A DNA stretch of 64,000 nt from Lentinula raphanica (Eukaryota > Basidiomycota > Agaricomycetes > Agaricales > Omphalotaceae): assembly GCA_027919835.1 (NCBI GenBank), contig JANVFP010000013.1, positions 1,286,158-1,350,157 of the forward strand, in the 5' to 3' direction. The stretch's first letter is position 1. Every line of letters begins with the position of its first letter. This document shows, in pieces, positions 44,598 to 55,624 of the stretch. Position numbers and translations under genes: made by a program. The notes beneath the pieces are model-generated. The model searched no databases. It saw only the letters and a list, made by a program, of their open reading frames with translations, and was not told where the DNA came from.

Positions 44598-45255
44598 GGC
44601 AAGATATTGAAATAGTTATCGAGCTCGCTAGCAAAGGTTAATCGGAGGGAGCTAGATAAGGCGGTGGATTGAAGTCGTCAGAATTTGTAACTTGTTGAAG
44701 AGAGCAACCTCAAAGGTTTGTTTATATACCCATGCGGTGGCCCATTCACAGTGGCCAAATTTGGGTAAGTGGCAAATGGTCAAAACCACCTTGGACAATT
44801 GACCAGAATTGGGTGTCTGTTTGGACCGCACTTGGTGAACAAAAGAATTCTTAGATCAAGGTCTGAGAACCGCACACTGCGGGGATGAGACCGTTTTCTC
44901 GACGCTTAAAGGCTGATGTTATGAGGAGGAAAAGTACAAAATCCTCAGACTTTTCGGAAAGCGGAAATTTATAATATTCTCACCATATTTAGAGTAAGGT
45001 TATATAGCGGAAATCGAGCGAAAATTTGATATTACAGACGCCTACCCTCAACGAGGAAATTTTTGAAACTCTCACAGAGGAAATTGCTAGTGTCCCGGGT
45101 GATTTTATTCGGATGATTTTCGAAATTCTCTCTAAGCGGAAATGATAGCCAAATTGGGATGATTTTTTAAAAATTCGCCAGATATCCTCGCCAAGGTTAT
45201 TTCCAATTTCCAGCCAATTTCCGCCTCGAGGATATGGTGAGGTTCTTCTGAATAT
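44598..45255. other. Intergenic, no gene seen
   Basis: A/T-richer spacer with scattered short direct motifs (GCGGAAAT occurs several times, for example 45006 and 45134). No credible coding sequence found on either strand. Confidence 0.45.
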
Positions 45256-45267
45256 TCTCGCCGAGGT

Positions 45268-45425
45268 TATGTGTACCGGACGTCGGGATGTCAAGACGTC
45301 GAGACGTCCCCGACATCGGAATAGCAAAATGTCGGGACATCCTGATGTCGGAATGGCGGGCCACAAACGTCGGGATGTCGGAACGCGTGACATCACTGAT
45401 GTCGGGGATGTCGGAACGCGATTGT
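45268..45425. repeat. Cluster of GTCGGGATGTC / GACATC palindromic motifs
   Basis: At least eight copies of an approximately 9-11 bp motif (GTCGGGATGTC, ATGTCGGAAC, GACGTCGAGACGTC and inversions) are packed in 160 bp in both orientations. A plus-strand frame of 88 codons passes through, but it simply translates the repeat. Nature unknown: a decayed satellite or a binding-site cluster. Confidence 0.6.
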
Positions 45426-46374
45426 TGAAGAGTACCAAGTACTCTTTTGCATCTACATCCACCACTCCGTCGTTTGTTCACCTCACCTTTCTCACTAACT
45501 CACTCGTCCTTCGGCATTATGCATCAAACCAATAACTGGCTTAAGGGTCTGAGCTCACCATTCGGGATGATGCTCGACGTAGTCGAAGATCAGCCTTCTG
45601 AACTCGATGCCGATTGCAGGATCCATAGGGCATGTCGGGGAACCAACGTTCTTGAACATGGCTTCAGCTTTCTCCCTGGTCATCAGCAAAGGCAAGCAAA
45701 TGTTCTCCAGGTATCGCTTCGTGTATCCTCTTTTCTGTGATACGTGGTGAAGGATCAAATGTTATTGAAGCCTATTCTCTTCATTTCCTCTGACTTCAGC
45801 GACAAGTAAGGTGGAACTACAGCAACGAGGGAGTCGCTGTCATCATAACAAGAAAAGAACATGAAGCTCAATATTGCCAGTGCGCCTTTCGATATCTTGC
45901 CATCATTCTGTACCTCATCCTCGTTCAACAGATCCCGCGACGGGGGATTGAGAACATCCCGGTGATAAGAGTGTTACCGTGTGTTTTTGGAGGTTCCGCC
46001 GACTCCATCGGTGATGAGTTGGCTGGATACATTTTCCGCATAACTGGAGAACGACAAGCAGGGCTTTCCTACGAAACAAGATTTTCTCCTCTCTCATCGT
46101 AACCGTCTTCTCCTTTCCGATGGCGGCTTTTGCTACCGTCCCGGCCGAACTGGTGAACGTTGACGCAAGTCCGTTCGTGGGTGCATCGACGGCCTGGGTA
46201 CCGCCGTTCTTTCTGTGGTCATTGTCAAGCAAATTCACCAGCAGGATATCCCGGTCTGACTGATGCCGTTCTCCCTGAACGACTAGGCCCAAAGAGGGTA
46301 AATTTTGTTAATCCTTCTCTTCTTCCAGCAAGTGTGCTGATACCCGTCTAGTACAAAGATCCAGCGCCTCGTCA
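45426..46374. other. Spacer with decayed coding-like pieces
   Basis: The minus strand has 67 codons at 45758-45555 with a plausible texture (MTREKAEAMFKNVGSPTCP, IGIEFRRLIFDYVEHHPEW), but I cannot place it in a family and find no convincing continuation. The 125-codon frame at 46292-45915 looks random. No confident gene. Confidence 0.35.
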
Positions 46375-47110
46375 CCGCAAAATATCAATGCAAATCTTTA
46401 ATGAGCAGGTGAAGAACATCGCTCGTGATTTTGATAATCCTACGGATACTCTGCTAGGGTCACAGAAGAAAAGGCCATGAGCGCGCGCGTCTTTCGTAGG
46501 GGCACTTGCTCTCGGAGATCTCGTCAAATCGGCGTTAGGACCGAAAGGGATGCACAAAATTCTCCGATCTGCAGCCATACAGCTCAGCAACACTGCTTCC
46601 AAGATTCTGGTCAAGACTTCAAAGCCCAGGACGATGAAGTTGGACGATGAAGTTGGACGATGAAGTTGGCGATGGAACGACGAGTGCTTGCTTGCGGCTA
46701 AGCTGCTAAGAGAGGCAGAGAAGCTGATCACGGTCAAGATACATCCTCAGACCGTTGTTGAAGGCTATAGAATCCCGAGTCTGGCCTTCTTGAGGCGTTA
46801 GAAGCTGCTGCTGTTGATCACTCGTGAGTATCGACCGCATTGATCTAAGGAGTGTTCACCAATGGGTTCTAGGTTGGAACCTGCAAATTTCGGAGATCAT
46901 CTCTACAACATCGCACGAACCACATTGTCATTCAAGGTTTTATTGCAAGAGAAAGGGTATTTCGCAGATCTGGCCGTCGACACTGTACCAATGCTGGCGA
47001 GGCTTGTATAATCATTTTTTGGGGCTCGACTTCCCAGATAGTGGAGGGCGCCGAACGTTCGTTACATAACGCATTGTTGGTCTTATCCCAAACTGTGAAG
47101 GGAGACCCGC
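46375..47110 (+). pseudogene. CCT2 (TCP-1 beta chaperonin subunit) pseudogene
   Basis: Several pieces in different frames match the cytosolic chaperonin beta subunit in order. They are MQIFNEQVKNIARD near 46387, [20 protein letters not shown] and MHKILRSAA at 46490-46575, [22 protein letters not shown], LLREAEKLITVKIHPQTVVE near 46700-46750, LEALEAAAVDHS, then [20 protein letters not shown] and [11 protein letters not shown] at 46915-47005, and [19 protein letters not shown] near 47050-47095. Large parts of the protein are missing (much of the apical domain and the C-terminus), with many frame changes. A 13-bp unit GACGATGAAGTTG is triplicated at about 46630-46670 and shifts the DDEVGDG motif. 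Clearly non-functional. Confidence 0.85.
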
Positions 47111-47250
47111 ATTGTTCATTCTAACTTCTCTCTTTTAGTTTTTCGGCTTCGCTACAAAGGGAAGGTTACTCAAAGGGGTCACACCTGGGTCTATTTGAAG
47201 CCGTAGTACACAGTACAGTGGCACCACGCATCTTTGTTCCCTACCACATC

Positions 47251-47615
47251 ATGTCTCTCCCAAAAATCCGCTATGTCCGCTATATTACCTGTGAAGCAGC
47301 TGAAATTGCTCAGCTCGTACGACGAATCACCGCTAGTAAAATCGAGATGGAAAAGCTTCGAACAGAAGGAGATGAGTTAGTGCAACAAATCAAACAACTG
47401 GTCAAGATGAAGGTATGCACATGTGCACTCGTTGTCGAGGATCCAGGAAATTCATCGACGTTTTTACATAGGATATCCCTCCAGTACTCCAACCTCTTGA
47501 TGATCTTAACGCTTTGCATACGGAACTCGCTGCCTCGTTAGAGGCAAAGAGATTGGATATTCGGCAACTCGAAGAGGAGTTGTTGCTTTTGAACAAGTCA
47601 AACACTCCCCGTTGA
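47251..47615 (+). CDS. Small coiled-coil protein, unknown
   Basis: Two exons, 47251-47412 and 47472-47615, give 101 residues in frame. The protein is almost entirely helical: EIAQLVRRITASKIEMEKLR, EGDELVQQIKQLVKMK, LEAKRLDIRQLEEELLLLN. Size and texture resemble small subunits of kinetochore or prefoldin-like complexes, but I cannot assign it to one. The gene lies just after the CCT2 pseudogene. Confidence 0.55.
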
Positions 47616-48043
47616 GCTGTGACGCTGATCATAGTAAGTCGTTGCTTACAGTTAATTAGGGTCATATTCCACAGTTCATTGAGCCCCTTACAGTCTCCAT
47701 ATCCTTTCCGTAGCCATACTCCTACGCGTTTATCCATATCATGTACCAGAATTCTGCATCACCCTTGCAATCATAACTAATTTGAACCAGTGGCCACAAG
47801 CGAAGCAAGATGAGCCTCTTCAGCATTCAAGTTGAGATGCTATAGACGATTTAGATGCTATAGACGATTTGGTCTACGATTTGGTCGATGCAACGAGGGA
47901 TTGTGATCATGAATTATAATCTGATATGTACAGTGGCATGCGCAATGGTCAGCGGAATGTCGTGACACGGTACCGGTGGCTTGCGTATGGCCTTGTGTTT
48001 GACATGCATGTAAAGCCTTATTCCGGGCTTTACATGTTCTTCC

Positions 48044-49911
48044 ATGCAACCGATGAAAACCTCGTATACCCAGCTGGGAACGATAGAGGCCCCGACGGAT
48101 TGTGTGCACGCATTGGCCTTCTCAATGGACGGACGTTACTTGGCGAGTGCTACTAATGACAATATGCTACGCGTTTACGATGTCCAGCGGAGCTTCGCAA
48201 CAGTTTGGGAGGAAAAAGGTCCCTCTCCATTCACTGCTGTTGTATGGAGAGATAGTACGCTCTTTTTTGGCAGTATGGACGGGACCATATCTTGCTGTTA
48301 TCCAACCAAAGTAAGTGCCAGCGTCTTTCGATAATTCTTCCACTCTTTACCAAGAACATTGCCAGAACTGGATCTTTCAACGAAATACCAAAATCATTTA
48401 CAAGACCGATGACCCAGTTCATGCTCTAGAATTCAATTCGCGGGGCGACTACCTTCTTGTTTGTGCAGGTGCTGATGTGTTTCTTTTTGAAAAAAGTGTG
48501 TGCAAGTGCTAGTCTGTTAGCAGATCATGTTTCTGACCTTCGTTGTAGGTTCAGGGAGGTGGAATTATCGCGACTACCTTCCTCGTCCAGATCCGTTTGG
48601 AGAACCTAATTTCGGCGATGTACACCCAATCATAGTCACCGGCGCTCATTTTCTCGAGAACGATGAGCAATGCATTATAGGTTATCTCTATAACGGGTTC
48701 TGGTAAGATCGAACTTTTTGAACTCAAGAACTCAATGTGAGCCTAATACTCGAATCGTGACCCAGGAAGTTCAGTTTCGACACTTGGGAGAACACCAACG
48801 TTTGGGGACCAGACTATACATTTGACTCAAATGACCCAAGAAGGTGTTACGGGAGAATGTAGGAAACGTATACACTCAAACTGCACAATATCAGCTCCTG
48901 AATCTGTCAATTTCCCAGTGCGGCTTCAGCAAAGTCTCCCGACTCTAGGTCGATCGTTGCAACGGATGCTTGTCTAGGACTACAATGGTTCAAAGTCACG
49001 CCGGAAAGGCTCAAGAGCATGAGCGTCACGTATCACGTCCAGGATCTTGCGTCCAACATTCCTCTTCCCGTCTTGTTCATAAATCAGGGTGAAGCGGTGA
49101 TTGTAGGTTCGACCAAAGGGTGTGCCTTGATTCTGGAAACAAAACGTGCGGAGAAGATACAAGCCCTTAAGCACGGGAATGGTAAGACTACTGATTCTTT
49201 CAAATGGTTGTATTCAGTATGATCTCAGGCTAATACAGATCGCACCTGGGTTACTGCATTGGTATGATATTGAACCCTGGTCATCTCGTGTTCGCTCAAT
49301 GTTGATGGATGAGTTAGGCTTATGTCGAATTGGTCGGTCGCCGTCGAATAATTGCAACGGGTGATGGGAATCGAGGAAAGCAAACAAGAATTATATTATG
49401 GGCTGAAGATAAGAAGGTTTCCTCGTTCTTGAATCTACCCAAGTTCTGGCATACCATGCACGCAACCGTGAGTTTTCGAGCACACTGCCATACATTGATT
49501 GATCAGTTCCGATTCCAGTCTTCGTACCTCCTGACCATCGTGCAAGTGGTCTTTATATCTTTGGGCATCATCTCTACTCTGTCGTGGTTATATCCTGCAC
49601 TGTGGAGCAAGGCGATCAGGCTAGTGGACGTCCGGAAAATCTTCTCAGGGTTCAACTTCAGTTTCAATCTCATTCCTGACATCCCATTCTCAAATCATTT
49701 GTCTGCCACAATCCCTACTGCTACGCCATCTCCTTCGAAGACAACAGCGGAGAAACTTTTCGAGGCTTTCGAAAATCTACTGGTATGTGTCATGTTTTCT
49801 CGTTGATATTACTGGCTAAGGGCGCGTAGGCATAAACGAAAGTTCATTGGACTACCCGCCATACTGATGGTAGAGACTACTCCTAATAAACCCGTTGTCG
49901 TCACCGTATGT
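48044..49911 (+). CDS. WD40-repeat protein with C-terminal membrane segment
   Basis: Exons readable in frame: 48044-48310, 48366-48495, 48549-48702, 48766-48843, 48919-49181, a 23-nt micro-exon 49239-49261, and 49318 onward. WD-like blades include CVHALAFSMDGRYLASATND, NMLRVYDV, FTAVVWRDSTLFFGSMDGTI, PVHALEFNSRGDYLLVCAGA, and GRRRIIATGDGNRGKQTRII followed by LWAED. The last part after 49500 has a hydrophobic helix (YLLTIVQVVFISLGIISTLS) and a Ser/Pro tail. A last short exon may start near 49830 (KRKFIGLPAILMVETTP), and the true end is unclear. Agaricomycetes have many such WD40 proteins of unknown role. Confidence 0.65.
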
Positions 49912-50748
49912 ATCCAGTATGAATACTTACCTGCGCAGACAAATTACAGTGTAGTATGTACCGTGATACATTCATGTGCGAGCAAAACTGCAAGATAACA
50001 TGGGAAGCATAGTTTACCCTGATCCGGTTATCAGAAACGACTCGAGACTGGCATTTGCTGGCCAAGATTGTTGCATGGTTGTAGTGTGACTGTATCGTCT
50101 TCTGCTCCAAGCACGAGTTTCTCTAGCCACCACCTCTCAAACGTTCGGCCAGGGTCTAAGGCCGAAGACCTGAGACTTTCAAGAGAGCAACGTTGCAGCG
50201 CCGGTAGTGGATTCTGAGAAATTGGTGTTGGAGCAAACCCGGTCTGTTATCGAGGAGAGGCTCTCATGATCACTGATAGGGCACTACTACCTTGCAGTAG
50301 CGACTCCGAATCAGATAAAAGTGGCTCAGTCGAGCAAAAAAATCTCCTGAAGATGGTCGCGCGTTGACTCGGAATTATCGCCAGCCAGAGATTGTGAGTT
50401 CGGATTACTCTACTCGCTTTAGTTCACATATTGATTGATGAAGCAGGTTTCGACTTACGCTCTGTCCTCGTTGCTGCTCACACGCAATCGAAATGCAAGC
50501 CTCCTTGCGACCGACAAAGGAATGCTTTTATTTGCATGCCAAACCAATCTATGTCTCTTTAAATTTGCTCATGAAAGTTTTGAAGTAGCTGAGCGCTTTG
50601 CCAAATCACGGTAACGTGAACGTATATATCATGTGAAATCTTCGTGCTTAGGCGCCTAGAATATAAGACGCCTGCAGCCTGTGCCACTTAGAATCAATTC
50701 TTTTCCCAAGTTCCTACTCCAGTTTCGCAATCGAAATCTCATCGAGCG
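49912..50748. other. Intergenic with a possible gene remnant
   Basis: Two short plus-strand pieces (about 50280-50385 and 50447-50600, including NASLLATDKGMLLFACQTNL) have a coding-like texture but cannot be joined or assigned. The remainder holds no gene I can support. Confidence 0.35.
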
Positions 50749-50757
50749 TATATAAAG
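50749..50757 (+). promoter_or_regulatory. TATA box of the BTB gene
   Basis: TATATAAAG about 60 bp upstream of the start at 50811, the usual distance in basidiomycete promoters with short leaders. Confidence 0.55.
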
Positions 50758-50810
50758 CTACCTCTAGTCTTTATCTATCTTCTGATTGCTCTATAAGCTC
50801 ATCAGCAACA

Positions 50811-51840
50811 ATGTCCAGCCTTCCTGCAGGAAAAATAGTATCTGATCTTTGTGCGTTTTCCGCTCGTTCTCTTCTCGTCTTTCTCTTTTCGTCTTTTCGA
50901 TTGGTTACGATGAAACGCAACACTAACTTCTCTTTCTCTTGCCCTTCAAAGTTACCACTGGCGATGTGTCCTTTCGTTCTTCCGATGGTGTCCACTTCCG
51001 AATCGATCAATGGCGTCTGGAGTTTATTTCGAATATGTTTCCACCTATCATATGCCATCCCAATGAGGTTATAGAGCTGTCCGAAGACGCTAAAACCCTC
51101 GAAATCCTTTTCACCTTCTTGTACCCAAACCGTTCCACTCCTGATATTGGTGCTCTTTCGTTCGACGATCTCGTGAAGCTAGTCAATGCTACCAATAAGT
51201 ATGCGTTTAACTCAGCGATTGAGATCAGTCTGTCACTTCATTTCCAGTAGGTGATTTTTACATTAAGAGATTTTGACTCGTCTGAAAGCCACCTCAGGAA
51301 ATACGCGCAATCTTTCCCATTGAGAGTTCTTCTCTTAGCTGGAACGCACAATAACAGCGCTCTTCTTGCTGCTGTGGCTCCCTATCTTATCAACTTGAAG
51401 CCCGAGGTGATAGAAACGATAGGCTTTTCGGCCAAGCTTTGCACTAAGTGGGTGAGTCCAACCGTCCAACCCTTATAGTCACTATTATATGTTCTCATCT
51501 CAAAAATCAGAGCGAATACCAAAACAAATGGTTTTCTACCATCATCGCGAGCGAGGAAATTCTTAACGCCCACGACAATCAGTGCTCTCGCTGGTGCGAC
51601 TGTATCCATCCATATTTGCTCGCCCAAATCGAGTCTTCGATGAGTCCAATCTATTGTTTGATGAGGGGTACGAGCACGAACAACCAGAAGGGGCTGTGGG
51701 AGGTATATGAGAACGTGATGAAGAGGCTCGAGGATGCTCGGGACGCGCACAAGGATAAGTTGTGCTGTGAATTGGAGTTGCGGAAATGGTTCTACCATGT
51801 GGTAGATGAGCTCCGTGGTATCCAATTTCCGTTGGATTGA
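50811..51840 (+). CDS. BTB/POZ-domain protein (agaricomycete type)
   Basis: Exons 50811-50850, 50952-51246, 51298-51451 and 51511-51840 give 272 residues. The BTB fold is visible: TTGDVSFRSSDGVHFRIDQW, FISNMFPP, EVIELSEDAKTLEILFTFLY, then IGALSFDDLVKLVNATNKYA. After intron 3 the C-terminal half contains RWCDCIHPYLLAQIESS and ends in helical ELRKWFYHVVDELRG. Such proteins are greatly expanded in mushrooms; a role as CUL3 ubiquitin-ligase adaptor is possible but not shown. Intron 2 starts directly before an in-frame TAG, so it must be spliced. Confidence 0.85.
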
Positions 51841-51846
51841 TATCCC

Positions 51847-51864
51847 GGGGGGGGGGGGGGGGGG
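51847..51864. repeat. Poly-G tract (18 nt)
   Basis: Uninterrupted run of 18 G just after the BTB stop codon. It could fold as a G-quadruplex, and its length may be unreliable in the assembly. Confidence 0.9.
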
Positions 51865-52324
51865 AAATTTGGTGAAGTCGGTTTGTATCACTCGCTTCAC
51901 TATAGGTAGGAAGAAATGTTCAGATTTTTCTATTCACTCTTTTCGATATGATGGCTTTAGGTGACCGCGATTTAGACGCGACGTAAGTACTGAGTCATGA
52001 TCATACTTCGAGTCGACCACTGAAAGACATGTACAAGCTATATAGGAATCGAGAGCAGGGACTTTGTTACGGGCCGCCTCACCGTGGACTCTGCAATCAT
52101 AGGCATAATGGGCATAGCATTACAAGAACTGGAAAGCTGACATATTTACAGATGGACATACAAGCTTTGTATCGTGATAGGCTAGACATCAACAAGCTGA
52201 CGCTGACGTACTACTAGGATCGGCCATACAACGAAAACAATGCCAAGGGGGAAAATCAAGAAGAAGGGGCATATAAGAACATTCCTATCAAGATAGAGAG
52301 AATAGAGAGACATGGTGGGTGTGA
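51865..52324. other. Intergenic, no gene seen
   Basis: Between the BTB gene and the 3' end of the next minus-strand gene. No coding sequence supported. Confidence 0.4.
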
Positions 52325-53137
52325 TCAACACACGAAGATGGAAGGACATATACGAGATCCAAAAATGACGATAGGCATGCGAAAGGTAAAGCTCGAAGCC
52401 TTTGTGAATGCGAGAAGGACACCTAACCAGAAACGATGTTGCGTAGGATGGTGTTGTTCTCGATGTGATTCCTCACATTCCTCGCAAACCTGTGTGTAGA
52501 TTATCAGTATCACAAGACCAGAATCTCCAGAGGATGGGACCAACGCAGTGAGCACTCGACGTATCGTTTCCTCCCTTTCCTGCGAATTCCGAAACCTGGG
52601 CATAGTCTCTAAAAACCTCTCCGGTTCGTGGACGGTATAGAAGAAGACGACGATATCACCCTTGAATGTCTCCGTCACGCCGTAGGATTTCAAAGATTCG
52701 TTTGTATCATGGGAGGACTGGTCGTAAGTTCCACAGACGTAGAAACGTTTGTTGTCGACTACGACTTTAGTCTTGTAGACATCATCGGTGTCGGTTTCGG
52801 ATGAGAAGCCGTCTCGAATATCGATGAACCTCTGGTGTCTGCGACGAACGGATGAAACAGACGCAAAACATTTTATCTCCGCGATCGCTCGAAATCGACC
52901 AAAATAGAGACCCAACGTGGAGCCCGGCAACTATGAGATGAAGGTTAGTGATACGATTGACGTTTCAATGCTGGACTCTACCTGATCTAGTAGGTCGGGC
53001 TCAACCCCTCCATTGAAGGGAGGGCCAAGAAGGGTGTGGCTAGGAGAAAGACGTCTCCGTGTTCGCTTTGGTTGCGTGGGTGTTCTATTCCTAGATCTAG
53101 AGGAACGAGAAGAGCTGGGAACTAAATTGGCTGGCAT
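52325..53137 (-). CDS. Hypothetical protein
   Basis: Two exons, 53137-52982 and 52930 leftward, start MPANLVPSSSRSSRSRNRTP, a basic Ser/Arg-rich N-terminus. The second exon has FRAIAEIKCFASVSSVRRRH, KTKVVVDNKRFYVCGTYDQ and GDIVVFFYTVHEPERFLETM, apparently a small folded domain. The C-terminus is uncertain. The open frame runs to 52325, but another frame after a possible acceptor near 52495 reads FARNVRNHIENNTILRNIVS then stop, which looks more like protein. I cannot find a donor that gives that frame cleanly. Family not recognised. Confidence 0.5.
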
Positions 53138-53779
53138 TGTCGGAATAACTGTGAAATACTAGGGTGTCTTTGACCGTCTTTTCGCTCTGGCTTATGTAGG
53201 AACCGACACGCTGCGAGCACGACTCGTTTCGAAGGGCGTAGGGTGTTTTTTTTGTCATAGTTGTCGATTTTTTACTCACCAAAATATCTTGTCAGACAGA
53301 TACGCGAACGCCTTCCGGACAGGTGTGAATTGACATCTTTCCAAAAAAGGCTTCGTTTTTCGCTCTTCCTAATCAAATATACCCTCGATTGGTCCGTGGA
53401 ATCCTCAAAACAGCACCATATTTCATCCAATCTTCGAGCACCCAGTGTATAAACAGTGCTCCTAGCTGATACTCCCAATGAAAAATGTCGCCCACTGTAT
53501 TATCCGTATAGATTTTTCAAATTGGACCAACTCTGATGCACAGGGGCTTGGGTATCACTCAAAAATTTGTCCTCGTAACAGTGGCCTTTGCAGAAGGTAC
53601 GTTTCACCGACGAAAATCTATTTCCATGAGCAATTGCGCGTCTGAATTCATTTATTGACAATGATATTTCATATTAAAGCCATCGCACCGCCGTTGTGTA
53701 ATTCTAGAACCGCAATTGGCAGGGTGAACGACCACGGGCTCCGGCAACGAGGTCCTAAAGGCCTTCAATGATTCATCAG

Positions 53780-53830
53780 GATTCATGCTTCATGCTTCAT
53801 GCATTCATGCTTCATGCTTCATGCTCCTTC
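53780..53830. repeat. CATGCTT tandem microsatellite
   Basis: About six copies of a TTCATGC / CATGCTT unit in 50 bp. Noncoding, upstream of a small secreted-type frame. Confidence 0.8.
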
Positions 53831-53863
53831 ATCAACTTATATTATCCACATTTCCTTCCTCAT

Positions 53864-54062
53864 CATGCTTCCAGCCCTGATCATAACCCTGATAAACGTG
53901 CCCAGTCATATATTCGATCTTGATCAAGTTGGATGTCCATCTGATCCTTCCTTACGCTCCTTTTTAGGACTTATCCCAAACCCTTTGTGCAAAAATAATA
54001 TTTGTAAGTATCATCTCTCACAATTCGAAGAAGCCATATCGCCATCACTTAACTTGTCGTAG
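53864..54062 (+). CDS. Possible small secreted protein
   Basis: A 65-codon frame starting MLPALIITLINVPSHIFDLD, with a short hydrophobic N-terminus that could be a signal peptide and two cysteines. No intron is needed. Short length and lack of family make this a weak call. Confidence 0.25.
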
Positions 54063-54404
54063 AGTAACAGGATTTCTAGACGGACTCGAACGAAAATTGC
54101 ATTAGGGACTCCCAGACGATTTTGAGAATACCCCTCCCTTTTACCGAGACACATTGCATTTCCAGTGACCAATCAATCGAGATATAGCCAGGAAAGCCAC
54201 CACTTGAGGCTGCAAGTCAGGGACGTTGTCAGACAGCCTCATGTGCGCAGGCAGGTTGGTTGTGAACGGCGAAAGTGACTTGCGATAGAACGGTACGTAC
54301 CGGCGTGAACACCTAGTACTAGTGAACACCGAAACGTCAGTATTGGATCGATAACTGATCATCTGGGACTGGCTAGCCAGCTTGGTATCGATTGTTTTAT
54401 CTGC

Positions 54405-54983
54405 ATGCGCGCTGGGCTCCTTGACCAAGCACTTCAAATCAAGATAAAGAAGTCCATTCGCCAATTTGCGAGTTCAAACACCCCAGTTCCTGCGATGCTT
54501 TTTGTTGCTGCCACTTCTACTGCTACATACACTGCGTCAGACGCTGATTGGGCCGACGTTCTCAAACGCTTCTTCACCTCTGCCACTTCCGCCGCTACAT
54601 ACACTGCGTCAGACGCTGATTGGACCGACGTTTTTCAACGGTTCTTCACTTCTGCCACTTCCACCGCTACATCCATTGCGCCAGAAGCTACTTGGGCCGG
54701 CGTTCCAAAACAACTCTTCGCTTTACAACGTGACCCCAAGGATGCCCTGTTCAGTGTGGTTTCATATTGGACCTGTGAAGAAACCACGGGGACGCTCATC
54801 ATACTTGGGATTGTTCTTTGCTTCACCCTTGGTCTCGGTTTGATCGTAGTCAGTTCCTTCAAAGCGGTAAGTAGATTCAGATGCTTTTATCCTTACGAGA
54901 GTGGCTTATATCTGATGCCTTTGTTGAACGCAGTGCTATTATACTGTAAAACGATTTTGTTCTTGGCTCTACAGAAGTAATCC
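54405..54983 (+). CDS. Membrane protein with three 28-residue tandem repeats
   Basis: An open frame of 191 codons. An 84-nt unit encoding TATYTASDADWADVLKRFFT-like sequence is repeated three times (about 54515-54720), the third copy more diverged. A hydrophobic stretch of about 24 residues (GTLIILGIVLCFTLGLGLIV) follows, then short cytosolic sequence. A donor site GTAAGT follows AAAGCG at 54867-54868 and may splice to the downstream coiled-coil frame, but the phases do not match simply. Function unknown. Confidence 0.45.
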
Positions 54984-54993
54984 ATGGGCTAGA

Positions 54994-55257
54994 ATGCACG
55001 AGCTTGAACGGCGAGAGAAAGCTGTAGAGCTCGAAGAGGCCATGGTTGCTCGACAGGCTCGAAGCCTTGCATTGGATGTTGAGATCGGTGTTTGCAAACG
55101 TCTTCTAGAAATACTCCGACGTTCTGTGACATCCACGGAAGACAGAGAGTTCGAGTTGGAGAAAGAAAAGGAGGCATTGCTGGAGGAAATTCTCCGCGAT
55201 GAGCGCGATGTGATGGATTTTAGGCGTCGCTTGCCAACGATGGAGCCAGAAGAGTAG
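54994..55257 (+). CDS. Coiled-coil frame, possibly the 3' exon of the preceding gene
   Basis: 87 codons, strongly helical and charged: MHELERREKAVELEEAMVAR, ICKRLLEILRRSV-like, then FELEKEKEALLEEILRDERD, ending PTMEPEE. It lacks its own clear promoter and lies 10 bp after the previous frame, so it may be the final exon of the repeat-containing membrane protein. A membrane helix followed by a cytosolic coiled coil would be a sensible architecture. Confidence 0.4.
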   Translation: MHELERREKAVELEEAMVARQARSLALDVEIGVCKRLLEILRRSVTSTEDREFELEKEKEALLEEILRDERDVMDFRRRLPTMEPEE

Positions 55258-55624
55258 TCGGAGGACTCTCACACCGTTTTCGAATAACCAGATGTATGAT
55301 CTTACCTGAAAAATGCATCCTGAGGGCCTTCAAGGCAAAGTGTTTCGTTTGATCGATAGTTTTTCTCCTCGCAGTCAGCTCAACGGGTAAGTAAATGCGA
55401 GAAACGAACTGTTACAGCTCCTGTATAATAGTACTATAGCTAGAGCCTAGTAGTAGTACTCTGATCGTAGCTCGACGACACCGATAAGATAAGGCACTTA
55501 AACGCTTTGAGCGCTTATCGATATCTTTCAAGCGCTGTCGTATTGATCACGAGATCTTGCCTTTTCTTCTACTACTAGTACTACAGTCTACTAGTAAGTA
55601 CTAGTCTCAGTCTGCGAATTTTCT
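55258..55624. other. 5' flank of the second TET/JBP gene
   Basis: No gene. Contains short inverted AGTAGTAGTACT / TACTACTAGTACT motifs (about 55450 and 55571) and AAGCGCT-like palindromic pieces near 55500-55540. I looked for a terminal inverted repeat of a transposon here and found none that pairs with the 57.5-60.9 kb side. Confidence 0.4.

Noticed and set aside
45915..46292. 125-codon minus-strand frame
   Set aside because: Random-looking composition, no repeat of the pattern, and it lies beside a pseudogene.
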